Shown: positions 13,200-25,200 of the stretch, piece by piece
Layout of the letters: each line of letters starts with the position of its first letter
How positions within the stretch are numbered: the stretch's first letter is position 1
Assembly: GCA_023548195.1 (NCBI GenBank)
Contig: JAJHZJ010000009.1
Span: 6,656,215 to 6,720,214, forward strand
Source: Bettongia penicillata ogilbyi
Lineage: Eukaryota > Chordata > Mammalia > Diprotodontia > Potoroidae
Direction of reading: 5' to 3'
DNA: 64,000 nt
Notes under the pieces: generated by a model
What the model was told of the DNA's origin: nothing
The model's database searches: none
The model's input: the letters and a program-made list of their open reading frames with translations, nothing else
Translations under genes and position numbers: made by a program

Positions 13200-14080
13200 A
13201 CTGACACCCGTACCCGTTGGCAGATTTGTGTTCTTTTTCCTCTAGTGATCTCGTTTGCAGTTCTTCTAGATCTCTCCTTTAACTTATTTAACTCATCTTT
13301 TTTTTTTTTTAAATCTTTTGCTTCTTTTCATCTAGAAATTCCAGTTGATTTTGTGGCCAAACTCTAGTTCCCTGGAGCATTCCTTTTAGTTGTTTTGGAG
13401 TTACTCTCTTTTTGGGTTTATGCTTTAGGTGTCCCTTTCTTCCTGATAGCACTTTATCACCACTGTCTTTGTTGCTGTCCATTCATTCTTCTAGCCATAT
13501 CTTACAAACTGGGGCTTCTGGCCTGAGTTTTCTAGGCGCTGGACCTTGATTTAGGCCGGAACAAAAACAAAACCAAACCGCAGACCTGTCCCTATTGCAG
13601 CTCCAATAGAAAGTTACTGACTCAGTCCATCAGGTAGCTGGGACACTTTGCAGGTTCAAAGTGGCAGAGCTGTGCGTTCAATCCTGGGCTGAGTTGAGTT
13701 TCCCTTCTTGAACACAGTGGCGGAGCTGTGGGCCCACCCGTGATCTCTCCCCCACCACTCTTAGGCTATATCAGAGATCCAGCTCAGAAGTCAGACCATG
13801 TGGCAAGTAGATTTCTCAGAAAAAAATCTTTTAGGGGAGTGGGGTGGGGGATAAGTGTGGGGAGGTTGTGGGAGGGAAGGATCAGAGGATGGGACTTGTC
13901 AGAGAGGAATTTTAACTCAGGTGTTCTGATTCTAGGCCTAGTGCACAAAGCTCGGTTGAGGAATGGGTGGTGTTCCTCATCTGCCTGTACCCCCTTTCCT
14001 GCAGACACTTCCACAAGGCAGCTAAAATAAAGGAATTCAACAAGGAGAACTTGTACCTGGCCTCCTGCTTGCCTATTCAA
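13200..14080 (-). mobile_element. Antisense L1 5' UTR/ORF1-derived segment
   Basis: On the minus strand, about 13500-13290 reads like a degraded L1 ORF1 start. It has 'gaatgaatggacagcaac', then 'aagagagtaactcc', then an A-rich region like the coiled coil. The part upstream (14080 to about 13520) is GC-richer and resembles an L1 5' UTR. All frames are broken. The minus and plus ORFs here are by-products. Confidence 0.55.
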
Positions 14081-14790
14081 CTTTGAATTTCCTTTCTTGA
14101 GTAGGTAAACATTCTAGACTGAGCTAGACTCAGACCAGTTCCTGGGTAGTTTTGTTCAATACTGGAATGAGATGAGACACTGGAAGTTATTCAACAGTCA
14201 CAAAAAATTATCTTGATGATAGCTGGAGAGGTATACTCAACAAAGATGTACTTCGAGGACACCTCAAGTTGAATCAAGTAAAGCAAATGAGTTAACCATC
14301 GTGGGTCACCTGCCAAGCAGCAGATTGACACCTGGAGTTCTTTATTGCTGTTTTGTATTTAGGTTATCTGGAGGTGTTGTCAATAGCCTGAGCGTTTAGT
14401 CCCCTGAGCCGAAAATCTCAAAAATACTTTCAATTCATTTAATGAAAAACTAGCTTGTGTATGTAGGAAAAAAATGCCTGTCCCATTCCTAATTCATGTT
14501 GTACATTGAATATCTTTATACTCTCTACTTTTGGGGGGAAACTTTAAGTGAGAGACACAGTCCAAGGTCATAAGTAAATCTTCCTTGGGTAGTTACTGAG
14601 GGGCAACATAACAAGGCAAAGATAATGGAGAAAAGGTAGACCCTTTCTTCTCATCAGAGATGAGGTTGCCCAAGGACTGAATCTAGTTGGCTTGCATTCC
14701 TAGGTCTAGAACAAAGAGGAACCCCTTAGTGGAAAAGGGAAGTATATTCCCCTATTGGATCCCTTGGGTCCAATAAGCCTAATAATACTA
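14081..14790. other. Unannotated intergenic stretch
   Basis: No gene or recognised repeat is seen. Confidence 0.4.
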
Positions 14791-14794
14791 AGCT

Positions 14795-15010
14795 TTTGAG
14801 ATTTTGCTAATAACTCATTTATACAGTATTTTCAGGTTTGCAAAGCACTTTCTTAACTCCATGAAGTAGGTAATATTTAAAATTTTATGGATGAATAACC
14901 TCTGAGAGGTTAAGTTATCTAATACTCTCATAACTAATGTGTCAAATATAGAATTCAAATCTGTGTTTCCTGAATCCAGTTCTGACACCTTATACTATAC
15001 CATTCTGCGT
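14795..15010 (+). repeat. MIR3/Ther-like SINE fragment
   Basis: 'tttgcaaagcactttcttaa' then 'gaggttaagttatctaa' then 'gaattcaaatctgtg' is the usual order of the 3' half of an old mammalian SINE. Confidence 0.55.
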
Positions 15011-15844
15011 TTCATTCAAAATATGCTTGATGGGGGCGAGCTTTCAAAAGTGTTTTATCAAGTCATATTTGGTTTTAAGTTAATAATAGATACAAGATCT
15101 TATAGTCTTTATAAGTCAATCAATTGTATGACTGTATCTGGTTCAGAAAAACATCTGTGAAAGACTGTTACTTTCCTGTATTTTTGTCAAGAATCCCCTT
15201 GATCCATGTGTAGACCACTATCAAAGATTACACAGAGCCAGAAAAGCCCCTTTGTTCATATTATTTTTCATTGGAGTGGGCTGAGCAGGGCATTGTCTCT
15301 GTGATCTTCTCCATTCTTTTGAAAGTTTCCTCTCTTTGATTTATCTTGAGTGCATTTATGGTGATTTGGCCTCTTCTGGGAATTTAATGTGAACGTAGTT
15401 TTTCAAGATTAGCTAATTATATTTCCCAATTAGTAGATAAATTAAGCACCTCCTGTGTCCTAGACCTGTTTTAGGCCCTGGAGATGGAAAGATAAAATGG
15501 CAAGTCTGCCCTCAAGGAATGTATATTCTTTCAAGGAAGCGACTGTATATGTTTGTGTATGTAAAATTGATGTGAATTTTTTGCAGAAGATGGAGGGAAG
15601 CCATTAACATCTAATAGAATGAGGAAAATTTGGTGCTTAAACCAAGTGGAATGAAAATAAAGATTTCTACGGTAAGGAGAGGAAGCATCCCCAGGCGTGG
15701 AAGAAAGTCATGTCAAAGGGCCTGGCATGTCATATGGGGAAAGAATGATATGCCGGCAACTCTGAAGAAAAAAAGTATTGCTGGCATACTTCTAAATTTA
15801 ATCTGCATTTTTAGTATTTTTTCTTCAATTTCTTAAGCCTAGAA

Positions 15845-16054
15845 TAGTGGTGTCAAACTCAAATAGAAAGGATTCCTGCAGGGAACATTTTGACTTAGAC
15901 TAATTGATGTTTCGTTTTATTATTATATTTACTTTGTTAAATATTTCCCAGTTACCTTTTAATCTGATTCATCTGCACCCTTGCAGAACAGAAGTTTGGA
16001 TTCAATCTAAGGGACATACTGGAGAACCTACAGGCTGCAGGTTCCCCACCCCTG
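15845..16054. mobile_element. Chimeric hAT MITE
   Basis: The left end reads tagtggtgtcaaactcaaat, a decayed form of the CAGGGGTGTCAAACTCAAAT end seen in one MITE family (compare 54738-54957). The right end reads gcaggttccccacccctg, the end of the other family (compare 7901-8067). The flanks gcctagaa (15837-15844) and gtctagac (16055-16062) match at 6 of 8 bases, the length expected for a hAT target duplication. The two halves therefore seem to have moved together as one hybrid element. No coding sequence. Confidence 0.65.
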
Positions 16055-16149
16055 GTCTAGACAATTAACGAAACAAATTGAACAATTTGTAGCCTTTTCA
16101 AATTCCTGAAGTGTAATTTTATACTGAAAATTTAACAAGTGTCTTGCAC

Positions 16150-16770
16150 TGATAGGAGCTGGCTCTAGCACCACACTGGTGAGGAGTAGTAAGGCCTGTG
16201 TGGCTGAATTTATAGAGTATGTGAAGAAATGAAATTATGTAGTATAAGGATGAAAAAGCTGCTTAGAGACAAATTGTGAAAAACTTCAAATGCTGAACAG
16301 AGGAGTTTATATTTGATTCAAGACATGATAAAGAGCCACTGGAGTTTATGGAGCAGGACATATGTGCGTTCGTCCTTCATCGCCGAAGAAGACCATGCCA
16401 TCAAAGAAATAATGACATGACTTGCACTTGACTTTGTTTTGAGTCAGGGAGGGCTGTGCAGGTCACCAGCCTCACTTCTCCAGAGCCATCTGAATCCATT
16501 GACCAGGTAGTCATCAGGATGACTGGAGATGACCCCAGGATGAGGCAATTGGGGTTAAGTGACTTGCCCAAGGTCACACAGCCAGTGAGTGTCAAGGGTC
16601 TGAGGTGAGATATGAACTCAGGTCCTCCTGACTCCTGCACTGGTGCTCTATCCACTGCACCACGTAGCTGCCATGGAGTAGGAGAACAGTATGATCAAAC
16701 TTATATTTTCAGAAAATCACCGTATGGAGAATTGATCAGAGTGGAGTGAGATGTAGGATCTACTCTGCAA
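16150..16770 (+). repeat. Unnamed ancient interspersed repeat, interrupted by a SINE
   Basis: The text 'aacagaggagtttatatttg ... gagccactggagtttatgga' is shared in order with two other places in the window (48335-49275 and 56380-57720). The element is split by the antisense SINE at 16359-16672. The family is common in mammals, but I cannot name it with certainty. Confidence 0.5.
16359..16672 (-). repeat. SINE with alternative RTE-type tail, antisense
   Basis: Same family as 8275-8590, in reverse. Target duplications atggagcagga (16348-16358) and atggagtagga (16673-16683) flank it with one mismatch. It sits inside an older interspersed repeat, so it is the younger of the two. Confidence 0.8.
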
Positions 16771-16991
16771 GTTTTTTTGGAGGGAAGGGAATACTTCTAT
16801 TCTACCAAATAGGACTTTATTGTGATAATATCAAGTACATTTAAACTAAAACGTTCTTATTCTATGTCAAGACTGTGCTTTGTTCAACATCACAGTAATA
16901 CTAAGTATTAAAAGCTCTTCATAATTTTGTTTATCTCTTGATATGTTCTGGAACTACTTCCCAGACCTGGGTGTGACTGCACTGGCCTACT

Positions 16992-17240
16992 TGAAGTCTC
17001 TTGAAGAGGTTCATCTCCTGTCTCGGAAATGCTCTCCCCCTCGCCTCTACTTCTCAGTTTTCCTCGATTCCCTTAAGATTCAGCTCAGATCTCACCTTCT
17101 GTAGGAGACCTTTCTTCCACCTGCTAATGCTCTCCCTTCTTAGATTGCTTGTATGTCCTATATGTACCTGATTATGTACATGTCATCCACCTCATGAGAA
17201 CATATATTTGTAGAAGGCAGTTTCTACCTTTCTGTTTTTC
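16992..17240 (+). repeat. LINE-2 3' end
   Basis: The series 'aatgctctccccctcgcctc', 'agattcagctcagatctcac' and 'gtaggagacctttctt' follows the well-known order of the L2 ORF2 3' end and 3' UTR. Confidence 0.7.
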
Positions 17241-17261
17241 TAGTAAAAATAATACAGCCTA

Positions 17262-18860
17262 TCATCGAGGGAGAAAAGATGGTGTATTAGAGGCAAACCA
17301 ACTGAACTCTCGCAACGTTGCTCTCCATATAACTTCAAAATAATTTCTCAAATCAAATTTTGAAGCAGTATAGCCAACAAAAGGTCAGGGTGAGACATTT
17401 TCTGGCCTCAGAAAACTAGGAGGTTGGCAGGAGATGTTTGTGCCACCTAGGTAGAAGCCTATGTAGAGACCACACGTGTAGCAGCAGTAGCAATGGCAGC
17501 CCTTGCAGTGGAAGCAACTTTGGGAGCTCTCAGCTCAGGGACAGTCGGGGTTAGACAACTGGTCAGAAAGAGATTACAGAGGACCCTTTGCTAGCATTGG
17601 GTACAACTGTCACTGATTGGCCATTCTATTTCCCATACACAGTTCTGGGTAGCAGTTCCAGGGCAAAGAGGAGCACTGGGGCTTGGTCACAAGGGAGCAG
17701 GGGCCCTGGTCTCAGAGCCTTGGAAAAGGCAAAGAGAGTGCTAGCATTTGTGGCAGTAGGAGACCAAAGACCCTTTCTGGGTAAAGAGCAGATTGCAGAC
17801 CAGGATTTCAGTGGCCACTCCTCTCTCAGGATCACACTGTCTTGGTAACACTGAAAAGTTTCAGAACCCCGGAACTAGCTCTGAAAACAGGAGTTCATAG
17901 TGAAGAAATAGGCTAGAAAAATGAGCAAACAACAACAGAAAAGAATTTGAACATAAGAAACTATTATAGCGGCAGGAAAGGCGAAGGCATAAACTCAGAA
18001 GAAGATGACAATATGAAAACGGCTGCAAACAAAGCCTCAAAACAATCAACAAAAAGACCCTCGTAATTGAACGTAAGTCCAAAAAAGAATTCCTGGAAGA
18101 GTTAAAGAAAGATATGAGTGGTAGAGGGAAAAATTGGGTGAAGTGAGAGTGATGCAGTTCCTTAAGAAACAGAATTGGCCTAATGGAGTTACAAAAGCTC
18201 ACTGAAGAAAATCATTCCTTAAAAATTTGAGTTGGGCAAGTGGAAGCTGATGATTCCATGAAACAAAGAATCAATAAACAGTAAAACAGTCAAAAGAATG
18301 ACAGACTAGAAGATAATGCTGTATATCACTAGAAAAACAACTGACCTGGAAAGTAGATTGAGGAGAGAATTATTAAACTATCTAGAAGCTGTGATCAAAA
18401 AAGAGCTCAGACATCATATTTCAAGGAATTATGAAGGAAAATTGCCCTGATATCCTCGATCCAGAGAGTAAAATAGAAATTGAAAGAATCTGCCAATCAT
18501 GTCCTAAAAGATCCCAAAATGAAAATTCCCAAGAATATACAAATTCCAGAAGTCCCAGGTGAAAGAGAAAATACCTTAAGCAGCCAGAAAGAACAATGCA
18601 AATATTGTGAGGCCTCAGTCAGCATCACATAAGATTTGGTGGCTTCTGCATTAAAAGAGTGAAGTGCTTGGAATATGATATTGCAGAAGGCAAAGGAGCT
18701 AGGACTACAACCGAAAATCACCTACCATGCAAAGCAGTATAATTCTTCAGGGGGAAAAAGTGGATATTTAATGAAATAGAGGGAATATTCTTGGTTAAAA
18801 AACCAAAGCTGAATAGAAAGTTTGACTTTCAGACACAGTTCAATATCAGCAGTGTCAGTT
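17262..18860 (+). mobile_element. L1-derived element: 5' UTR plus broken ORF1
   Basis: The 5' part (17262-17900) shows a marsupial L1 5' UTR pattern: 'aagatggtgtattagaggca' at the start and a 'caactggtcagaaagagatt' region. 17900-18850 is ORF1-like. It has an A-rich coiled-coil part, then text that would encode the ORF1 RNA-binding and C-terminal domains ('gaaattgaaagaatctgcca', then 'ggagctaggactacaaccga' and 'aaaatcacctaccatgcaaa'), all with frameshifts and stops. ORF2 is absent. It is either a 3'-truncated L1 or an ORF1-only HAL1 type. Confidence 0.75.
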
Positions 18861-19108
18861 CAGCAGTTGAGGATATTAGGGTCAAGAATTTTTTGGGGAG
18901 GCAGACTCCTTTACCTGTACTAGCAGGAGGGGTGAACAAAGTTTCTTTGGACCACTAGGAGTTAATGTATCTATCAGGGAGCACAGGGACACACTGAGGT
19001 TCATCATGGGTTCAGAAACAATCACCCAAGTGAGAGAGAAGCCTCCAAGTGTGTGGCAGAGAAAAGTGTTGGTTATGGACTCAAAGTAGATTCGGGGGTG
19101 GGGGGAAG

Positions 19109-19247
19109 AAAGACAGCTAGATGATGCAATGGATTGAACCGCTAGCACTGGAGTCAGGAGAACCTGAGTTCAAATTCAGCATCAGACACTAGCTGTGTGA
19201 CCTTGGGCAAGTTACTTAACCCTAACTGTCTCCTCCCCCCACAAGAA
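19109..19247 (+). repeat. MAR1-like SINE (short, tail missing)
   Basis: It has the head 'agacagctagatgatgcaat' and core 'tgtgtgaccttgggcaagtt', ending shortly after 'cttaaccctaactgtctcc'. It lacks the long RTE-like tails seen in other copies. Confidence 0.75.
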
Positions 19248-19565
19248 AAGTAGATCCTGGGAGCCCAACTAAGCAACTTATCTAAACATAGAGCTACAGT
19301 CAAAGAGAGCTGCATGAGAACTTACAGTCCCAGGGCTTGTGAATTGTTCTTTGCTACAGGAGTTTCTTACCACCACTACTGTGCTTTAAGTTTGAGCCCA
19401 TCTTCCCATGGATGCTGTATGTATTTGTGGGAGAGTGGGCCCTGGGTCTTGAGAATGTTTTGTGCCAACTGTCCTATGTCATCTTACTAAATGCCTTTTA
19501 CTAAAAGCTAATTAAGTCTACTGGAAGATTGTTAATGGGAATCACATCTGTGAGGACTTGTGAGC

Positions 19566-19616
19566 TACTAGTACTACTAGTGGTGCTGCTGCTACTACTA
19601 CTACTACTACTACTAC
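19566..19616 (+). repeat. Imperfect (CTA)n trinucleotide repeat
   Basis: Runs of CTA/CTG triplets with seven near-perfect CTA units in the second half. The serine-rich ORF on the other strand is a by-product. Confidence 0.85.
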
Positions 19617-19619
19617 CCA

Positions 19620-21637
19620 TCAACAGGATTATCTTTAGATAGAGACTGAAAGTCATCCTAAGAAGACCCAGTTCTCTAGTAGGAATGTCAAACTGTATCA
19701 AGATTACCCTAAGGGAATGTTCCTATAAAAATACATTACCCCACATTTAAAAAACCATGAATTTTATCATCAACATCAGCATTTCCTGAATAACCTTATA
19801 TATTTTTCTGAATGAAGAGGGAAAAAAAATTTCTTGGTTAGGGATCCAAAAGAACAAAGACAAGACTTCCAGTATCACAGCTAGGGAAATGAATCAAGAC
19901 TCATCTTTGAGGAGTAATAGAGAAAGAACATTTCTGAGTCTTCATCCCACTGTGCCCAAGATAAAGGATTGGGGAAGTGGCTTCTAGAAGACTCAAGACA
20001 TCTGACACCATTATAACCTGATCTGTCACCTAAAACCCTACGGCCATTCCCACATCCAGACCAAGTCAGGAGTGGCTCACTGAGAGCAGGACCTGCCAGA
20101 AGTGTTCATTAGGAGTATGTTCTGGTCCCCTGTAGCTAATACTCATGACCAACTTTAATAAAATCTCTAAAAAGTGTAACTTTCCTCCATTTGTTTGCTA
20201 TTTTATCTTCCCTGTATGTTTTCCAGTAAAGCATTGTTTATCTGTTTTTAGAAAAACAATGACATCCATGGTGATGTCTTGATTTACATGTGAATATGAT
20301 TTAAGCGAGGCAAAGTTGCCCAGTTGTCAGTCTTACTCGAGTCCTCATAGTCCAGTGGTGAGACAGAAGTCAGATGTCAAGTGATGGTGGAAGATGCAGT
20401 GGATGACCTTGGCGCTCCACAGCACTTGCTTCAGCTGCTTTCATGGCTGTTGGAGCAAATTGTTCTCATCTGCCCGTCCCACCAGGTGAAGTCTTCACAT
20501 GCTTGTGGTACACATCCCCGTCTCACCAGGGGGCTTGAGGTCAGTTGTTTACCCTTAACCTGGTTTAGCCCATCTGCTGAGACAGTTTTACCAGTGTGTG
20601 GCTGCTGCACATGCTACAGCTTCTTAGAGCCTCTGGTGAGAGTTTGGATAGTAGTAAACTCTTAAAAGAAGGGGGAAAAATAAAGAAAGGCTGTAAGCTG
20701 TTTTCAGGGAAGGTAAAGGAGAAACAGAGAGAGAGAAGCTGCATCTTTTTCCTCAAGCAAGGTAGTGGGAATCTAGCAGAGAACAGAGTTCATAGCAGTA
20801 AGAAACTGGAAAAGGAGCAAGTGTCATTGAACCATGTCTTGGGAGTTTGCTGGTGGTTAAAAAAAAGAGTGGGGTCCTAAGATATAATAGGCTCTTGGAG
20901 TCATAGATAGGAAATTCCTATTTATACAAACTGATATGTGTCATTGTGGTTTATTTAAATAAGATGTACTTTGAACAGTTATATCTGTGAGGATATCAGG
21001 TCAAATTGTTTAATGTGCTGCTTAACACCAGTGAAATATTTTATAGCAAATGTTAAAATTATTATGATATTTGATAGCTCATTCCCCAGATAAAATATAC
21101 TTTTGAATGGATTTGTTAGCCAAATTATAATTATTCAGTTTATTGAATGCTTTAAAACCTGTTTAAGTTTTTGAGTGTGCCAGCTCCATTACGTAAGGTT
21201 CAAACACTATATCCAAGAGGAAATCATGTGATGAAAATAGCTTTAAGTGCCCAATTTTGGATATTATTGCTAGTAATTGTATCTGTAAATTCAAACCAGT
21301 TTGAATTTTGCTTTTAAAATGACTGCTTCAGTTAACCATAGTTGTTTTTTCCCTGATGATATGAAATATCAGATTTATTGAATTATCAATTTTTTTCCTT
21401 TGGTCTAAGGAGATCAGAGGAAAGTTTGAATTTGGTGAACTACGTGTTGTGTAACTCATGGAACACATTTCCATCTCAATGGAGAGAAGTTGTTTAGAGT
21501 AAACCAGTTAAATTAATACGGTGTCTGGGAAATCTAAGTATAAAGAGACATTTTTAGAACTGTCCATTTAAAGTAACAGCATGCATATACATACCAGCAT
21601 GTATATATTTTCATAAGATAATTGGGAAATTTTTAGT
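19620..21637. other. Intergenic stretch, no gene identified
   Basis: The part at 20340-20660 is GC-richer, with an open 94-residue plus frame (20381-20665), but nothing in it resembles a known protein and it may be an unrecognised repeat. The rest is AT-rich and featureless to me. Confidence 0.35.
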
Positions 21638-21639
21638 TG

Positions 21640-21886
21640 CTAGGTAGCAAAAGTGGGTAGATAGTTGGTCCAGGAGTAGGGAAGACTGATCTTTCTGAGT
21701 TCAAATCTGGTCTTATTTATTGACTGTGTGACCCTGAGCAAGATATTTAACCCTGTTTGCCTCAGTTTCCTCATCTGTAAATGAGCTGGAGAAACAACTG
21801 GTAAACCACTCCAGTATCTTTACCAAGAAAGCCCCAAATGAGGTCATGAAGAGTTGGACCCAACTGAAACAACTGAACACCATGGT
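21640..21886 (+). repeat. Marsupial SINE with BovB/RTE-like tail
   Basis: It has 'gagttcaaatctggtctt', 'cctcagtttcctcatctgta' and the tail 'ccagtatctttaccaagaaa ... gagttggacccaactgaaac'. It is followed at 21887-21906 by a (CAT)n run, which fits the short tandem tail of RTE-mobilised SINEs. Confidence 0.8.
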
Positions 21887-22064
21887 CATCATCATCATCA
21901 TCATCGTATCTGAAGGTCTATACGATGGGTATAAAAGCACTATTTGCTATAGTGAAGAATACCCTCCCCCTTATAAGAAAAATTTAATTTAGGTTTTATT
22001 TATGTTCTGTGCATGACTTAAACTTTGACTGGGGAAGTTATTATACTATATCAATAAGTATAAA

Positions 22065-22070
22065 TTTATT
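22065..22070 (-). terminator. Poly(A) signal of LIPC
   Basis: AATAAA on the minus strand begins 25 bases after the LIPC stop codon, giving a very short 3' UTR, as I recall for human LIPC. A second AATAAA at 22000-21995 is an alternative. Confidence 0.65.
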
Positions 22071-22094
22071 CTTCATGACGGATCTTCATTAAGC

Positions 22095-22206
22095 TTATCT
22101 CAATTTCTGCTTCTGTGTTTTTGAACCTTTTTCACATCTCACAAAGGTTTTTTCTTGGTTTTGGTAAAGCTGTACATCATCCATGTCTTGAGAACAAAAT
22201 GTCATC
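22095..22206 (-). CDS. LIPC: LIPC exon 9 (C-terminal tail and stop)
   Basis: The acceptor TGCTTAG precedes 22206. The first G completes the Lys codon from exon 8. Then follow [29 protein letters not shown] and the basic end TQKQKLR, with stop TAA at 22097-22095. This matches the human tail in length, with the same Cys pair. The tail is basic, as in other species, where it contributes to heparin binding. It is too short to appear as an independent ORF. Confidence 0.95.
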
Positions 22207-25200
22207 CTAAGCAGAAAACAAAAGTGAACCAAGTGTTAGCTTTCAGATGTGGGTTATTACTACGTTCTGTTGTTCAGTACTTACTTTATAAAAAAATATT
22301 TCCAAATATTTTTGTAACTTGAAGGAAAAACAGAACTCAAGTAAGTAAAAGTATCCTATCTAAGAACTGTCCTGTTATTTCCACTCTACTTTATTCCTTT
22401 GGAATCAGAAAGGAAAAACTCTAAGGTCACTTTGACATGACAGCCTTTCAGTATGTGAAGACAGCTATCACGTTCCCCCTTGAATCTTTCCTTAAGGCTA
22501 CAACATCCTTACATTTGTCAACTGCTCTTCATGCTGTGTGGTTTCTCAGACCTTTTACTATTCTGGTCATTTTTCTTTAGATGTATTAAGTTTGTCAATG
22601 TCAATGTCAAGTTCCATCAGGCAAGAGATTCTTACCTCTCATGCCCTGTATGTAACAGAATGTACATAAGTAGTGACTGTGAGTTCTCCAAGTTATTTTA
22701 TCTTGTTGTCTATGCAGCCTAAAGAAGGCTTTTTTTTTTAAACAAATGAAGAGCTAAAATTTAAAACCATTAGAGTGTATTAAATACATTCGGTTCTTCA
22801 GTTGAATTAACAATAGGAAATGGAGCTTGTACCATCTCTTAATTCAGGGTATGCTAGAAGTAGCGTAGCGCAGTATTTGGAGTGCTTGGCATCATGAAGA
22901 TCTCAACTGAAGTTCCCTCTCAACACATACTGACTGTATAACCATAGGCAAGTCCATTAACCATTCATTGGATTGAAAGTCGCAGTGTCAGTCTGCCTGA
23001 TTGGTCAAGGAAGTTCCTTTTGGGAGCTCCTTACACTGATGATATCACAAGTACTGTCCAGAATTCCACAAAACCATTGAACACAAAATCGTCATTATGA
23101 TTTTTACCTGCTATGAAAGTATGAAGGAAGGGAGGTATACAAACCTAATAAAGCCAAAAAGTCAAATAAGGCTAGTGAATAAAAAGAAATTCAGCTTAAT
23201 TTTCAAAAATTAATAATATGATGTATTGGTGGCAGATTGTATAATATGTACTTAGTAACTGTCATTTTTGTATCACATTGGGATAAAATAATAGCTAATA
23301 ATAATAACCAATTTTATATAATACTTTAAATTTTTGCAAAGTATTTTTTGTATGTTAACTTATTTGATTTTCATAACAACCCTTGAGATAGGTGCTATTA
23401 TTATGTATATAAATGAGGAAACTAAGATACAGAGAGGTTAAATATTAAGCATAATTCCAGAATGTAATTAGATAAGAGACCCAGGGGCAAAATCTATTGT
23501 GGTAGGTTTATTGTAGGAAAATTTGAGGATCAGTAAAGTTTAGAATTCATAAATTAGCTTCAAAAGCAAAAATCCCCAAAAAACTAAAGCTGGAAGAAGC
23601 TTCTAGTAAGCGTGATTAGATTGGTGCTGTCCATTAAAAAAAGGAAATGATCTTTTCCCAAATACTGCTATCTTGAGCATTAGTCAACAAACATTTATTA
23701 AACCTCCATTAAAAGCCAAGTATTGAGTATACAGATCCAAAAATGAGATGGCTCCTGCCTTCCTGGAGTTACCAGAATAGTGATGAGTTGGTCACATATT
23801 AATTTGTGGTTGGCATGAAGAGCTACAGTTAGATGAAACTACTTGGAAAATATTCCCGTTGGGGGGGTGGGGAAGAAAATTCTGCAAAGGACAGCTCCAT
23901 GCTAGGAGAAAACAACCTATCCCGTAGGAAGGCTGGCTGCTCTTTGTTGCTGTGACAAATGTGTCTGGGTAGAAGGGAATTCTTTGGACCTGGTGAGGAG
24001 ACCATAGGAGCTAGGTAAATTATCTTCCTAAGGAGTCTTTCTTCATGCCTTTAGAGGAATATGGCATTGCCTTTTTGGAGTAGAGAAACTTTCTCCAGAA
24101 TATTGCCCCACCAAGAGGTTTGTAAGCGCTTACTTCGGTGTCTTCCTGAAGGGTAAGTTCCTTTCTTACACTTACCATAGTATAGTTCACAGTAGTGCCA
24201 TTCTAATAGGCACAAATATTGGTGGGATGGTTCATGTTAATTAGCATGGAAAAACATGGGGAAAAATCCATATCATAACCCCAATAGACTTTTGTGTTTG
24301 GAATGTTTGGTGGTATGTAGAAGGTTCCTAACATACTAGGTGGACTTTCTGGGGTGGGGAGTTATGGGAACATGTAAGTAAGAATCATGTACAATGAGAA
24401 GGTTGGGTTGTGTTTTGCTTCATTTGGAACAGTACATAACTTCTCCTGGACTCTTAATTATTGCTTAGAAGTTCTTTCATACTTCTTATCATAATTTCTT
24501 ACCACATTTCCCCAGAACACCTATTCTAAACATCTTTTTCCCTCAAATCCCTGGACAGATGCCATAGACATCCTCATATTTTCACAGCAGATTACATCAC
24601 CTCCTACTTTTTTAAGATCAAAGTTATTCGATGAGATTTTTCATAAAGATTTTCAATCTTTCAGCAGCAGTTTAACCGTGTTGCTCCTTAATATTCTCTT
24701 TGCCCTTGACTTGAGTGCAACTGCCTAATTATATTCCTGTCACTAACTACCCTTCCCGATCACTTTTCCCTGGCTCCTTTTCTCTGAGTTCTAATAATAA
24801 AGGCATTCCCCTATGGCATTCTTTTCTGATTTCTTCTCTTGGTGATCTCATCTACTCCACATAGCATTAACTATCACTACATGTAGAAAATTCTTGCGGC
24901 TACATTTCTAGCTCTTACCTCTCTGTTGAGCTCCAGATTAGATTTACACCTATTTACTGGACAGTTCCACCTGCTTATTCCACTGGCTTCTCAAGTTTAA
25001 TGTTGCTAAAGTAAAACTTATTATTTTCATCCCCACCCAAAACTCCTCTTCTTGACTTGTCCTCTCTCTTTCAATTACACCACCATTTTTCTAATTACCT
25101 ATCTTTGACTCATAGGATCACAGAATTAGAGGTCATTGAATTCAACCCTCTCATTTTACACATAAATAAACACAGGTTAAGTGACTTGTCCAGAATCACA

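Noticed and set aside
17861..18202. 113-codon minus-strand ORF
   Set aside because: Antisense of the L1 ORF1 region; its Leu/Ser/Phe-rich content is the complement of Lys/Glu-rich codons.
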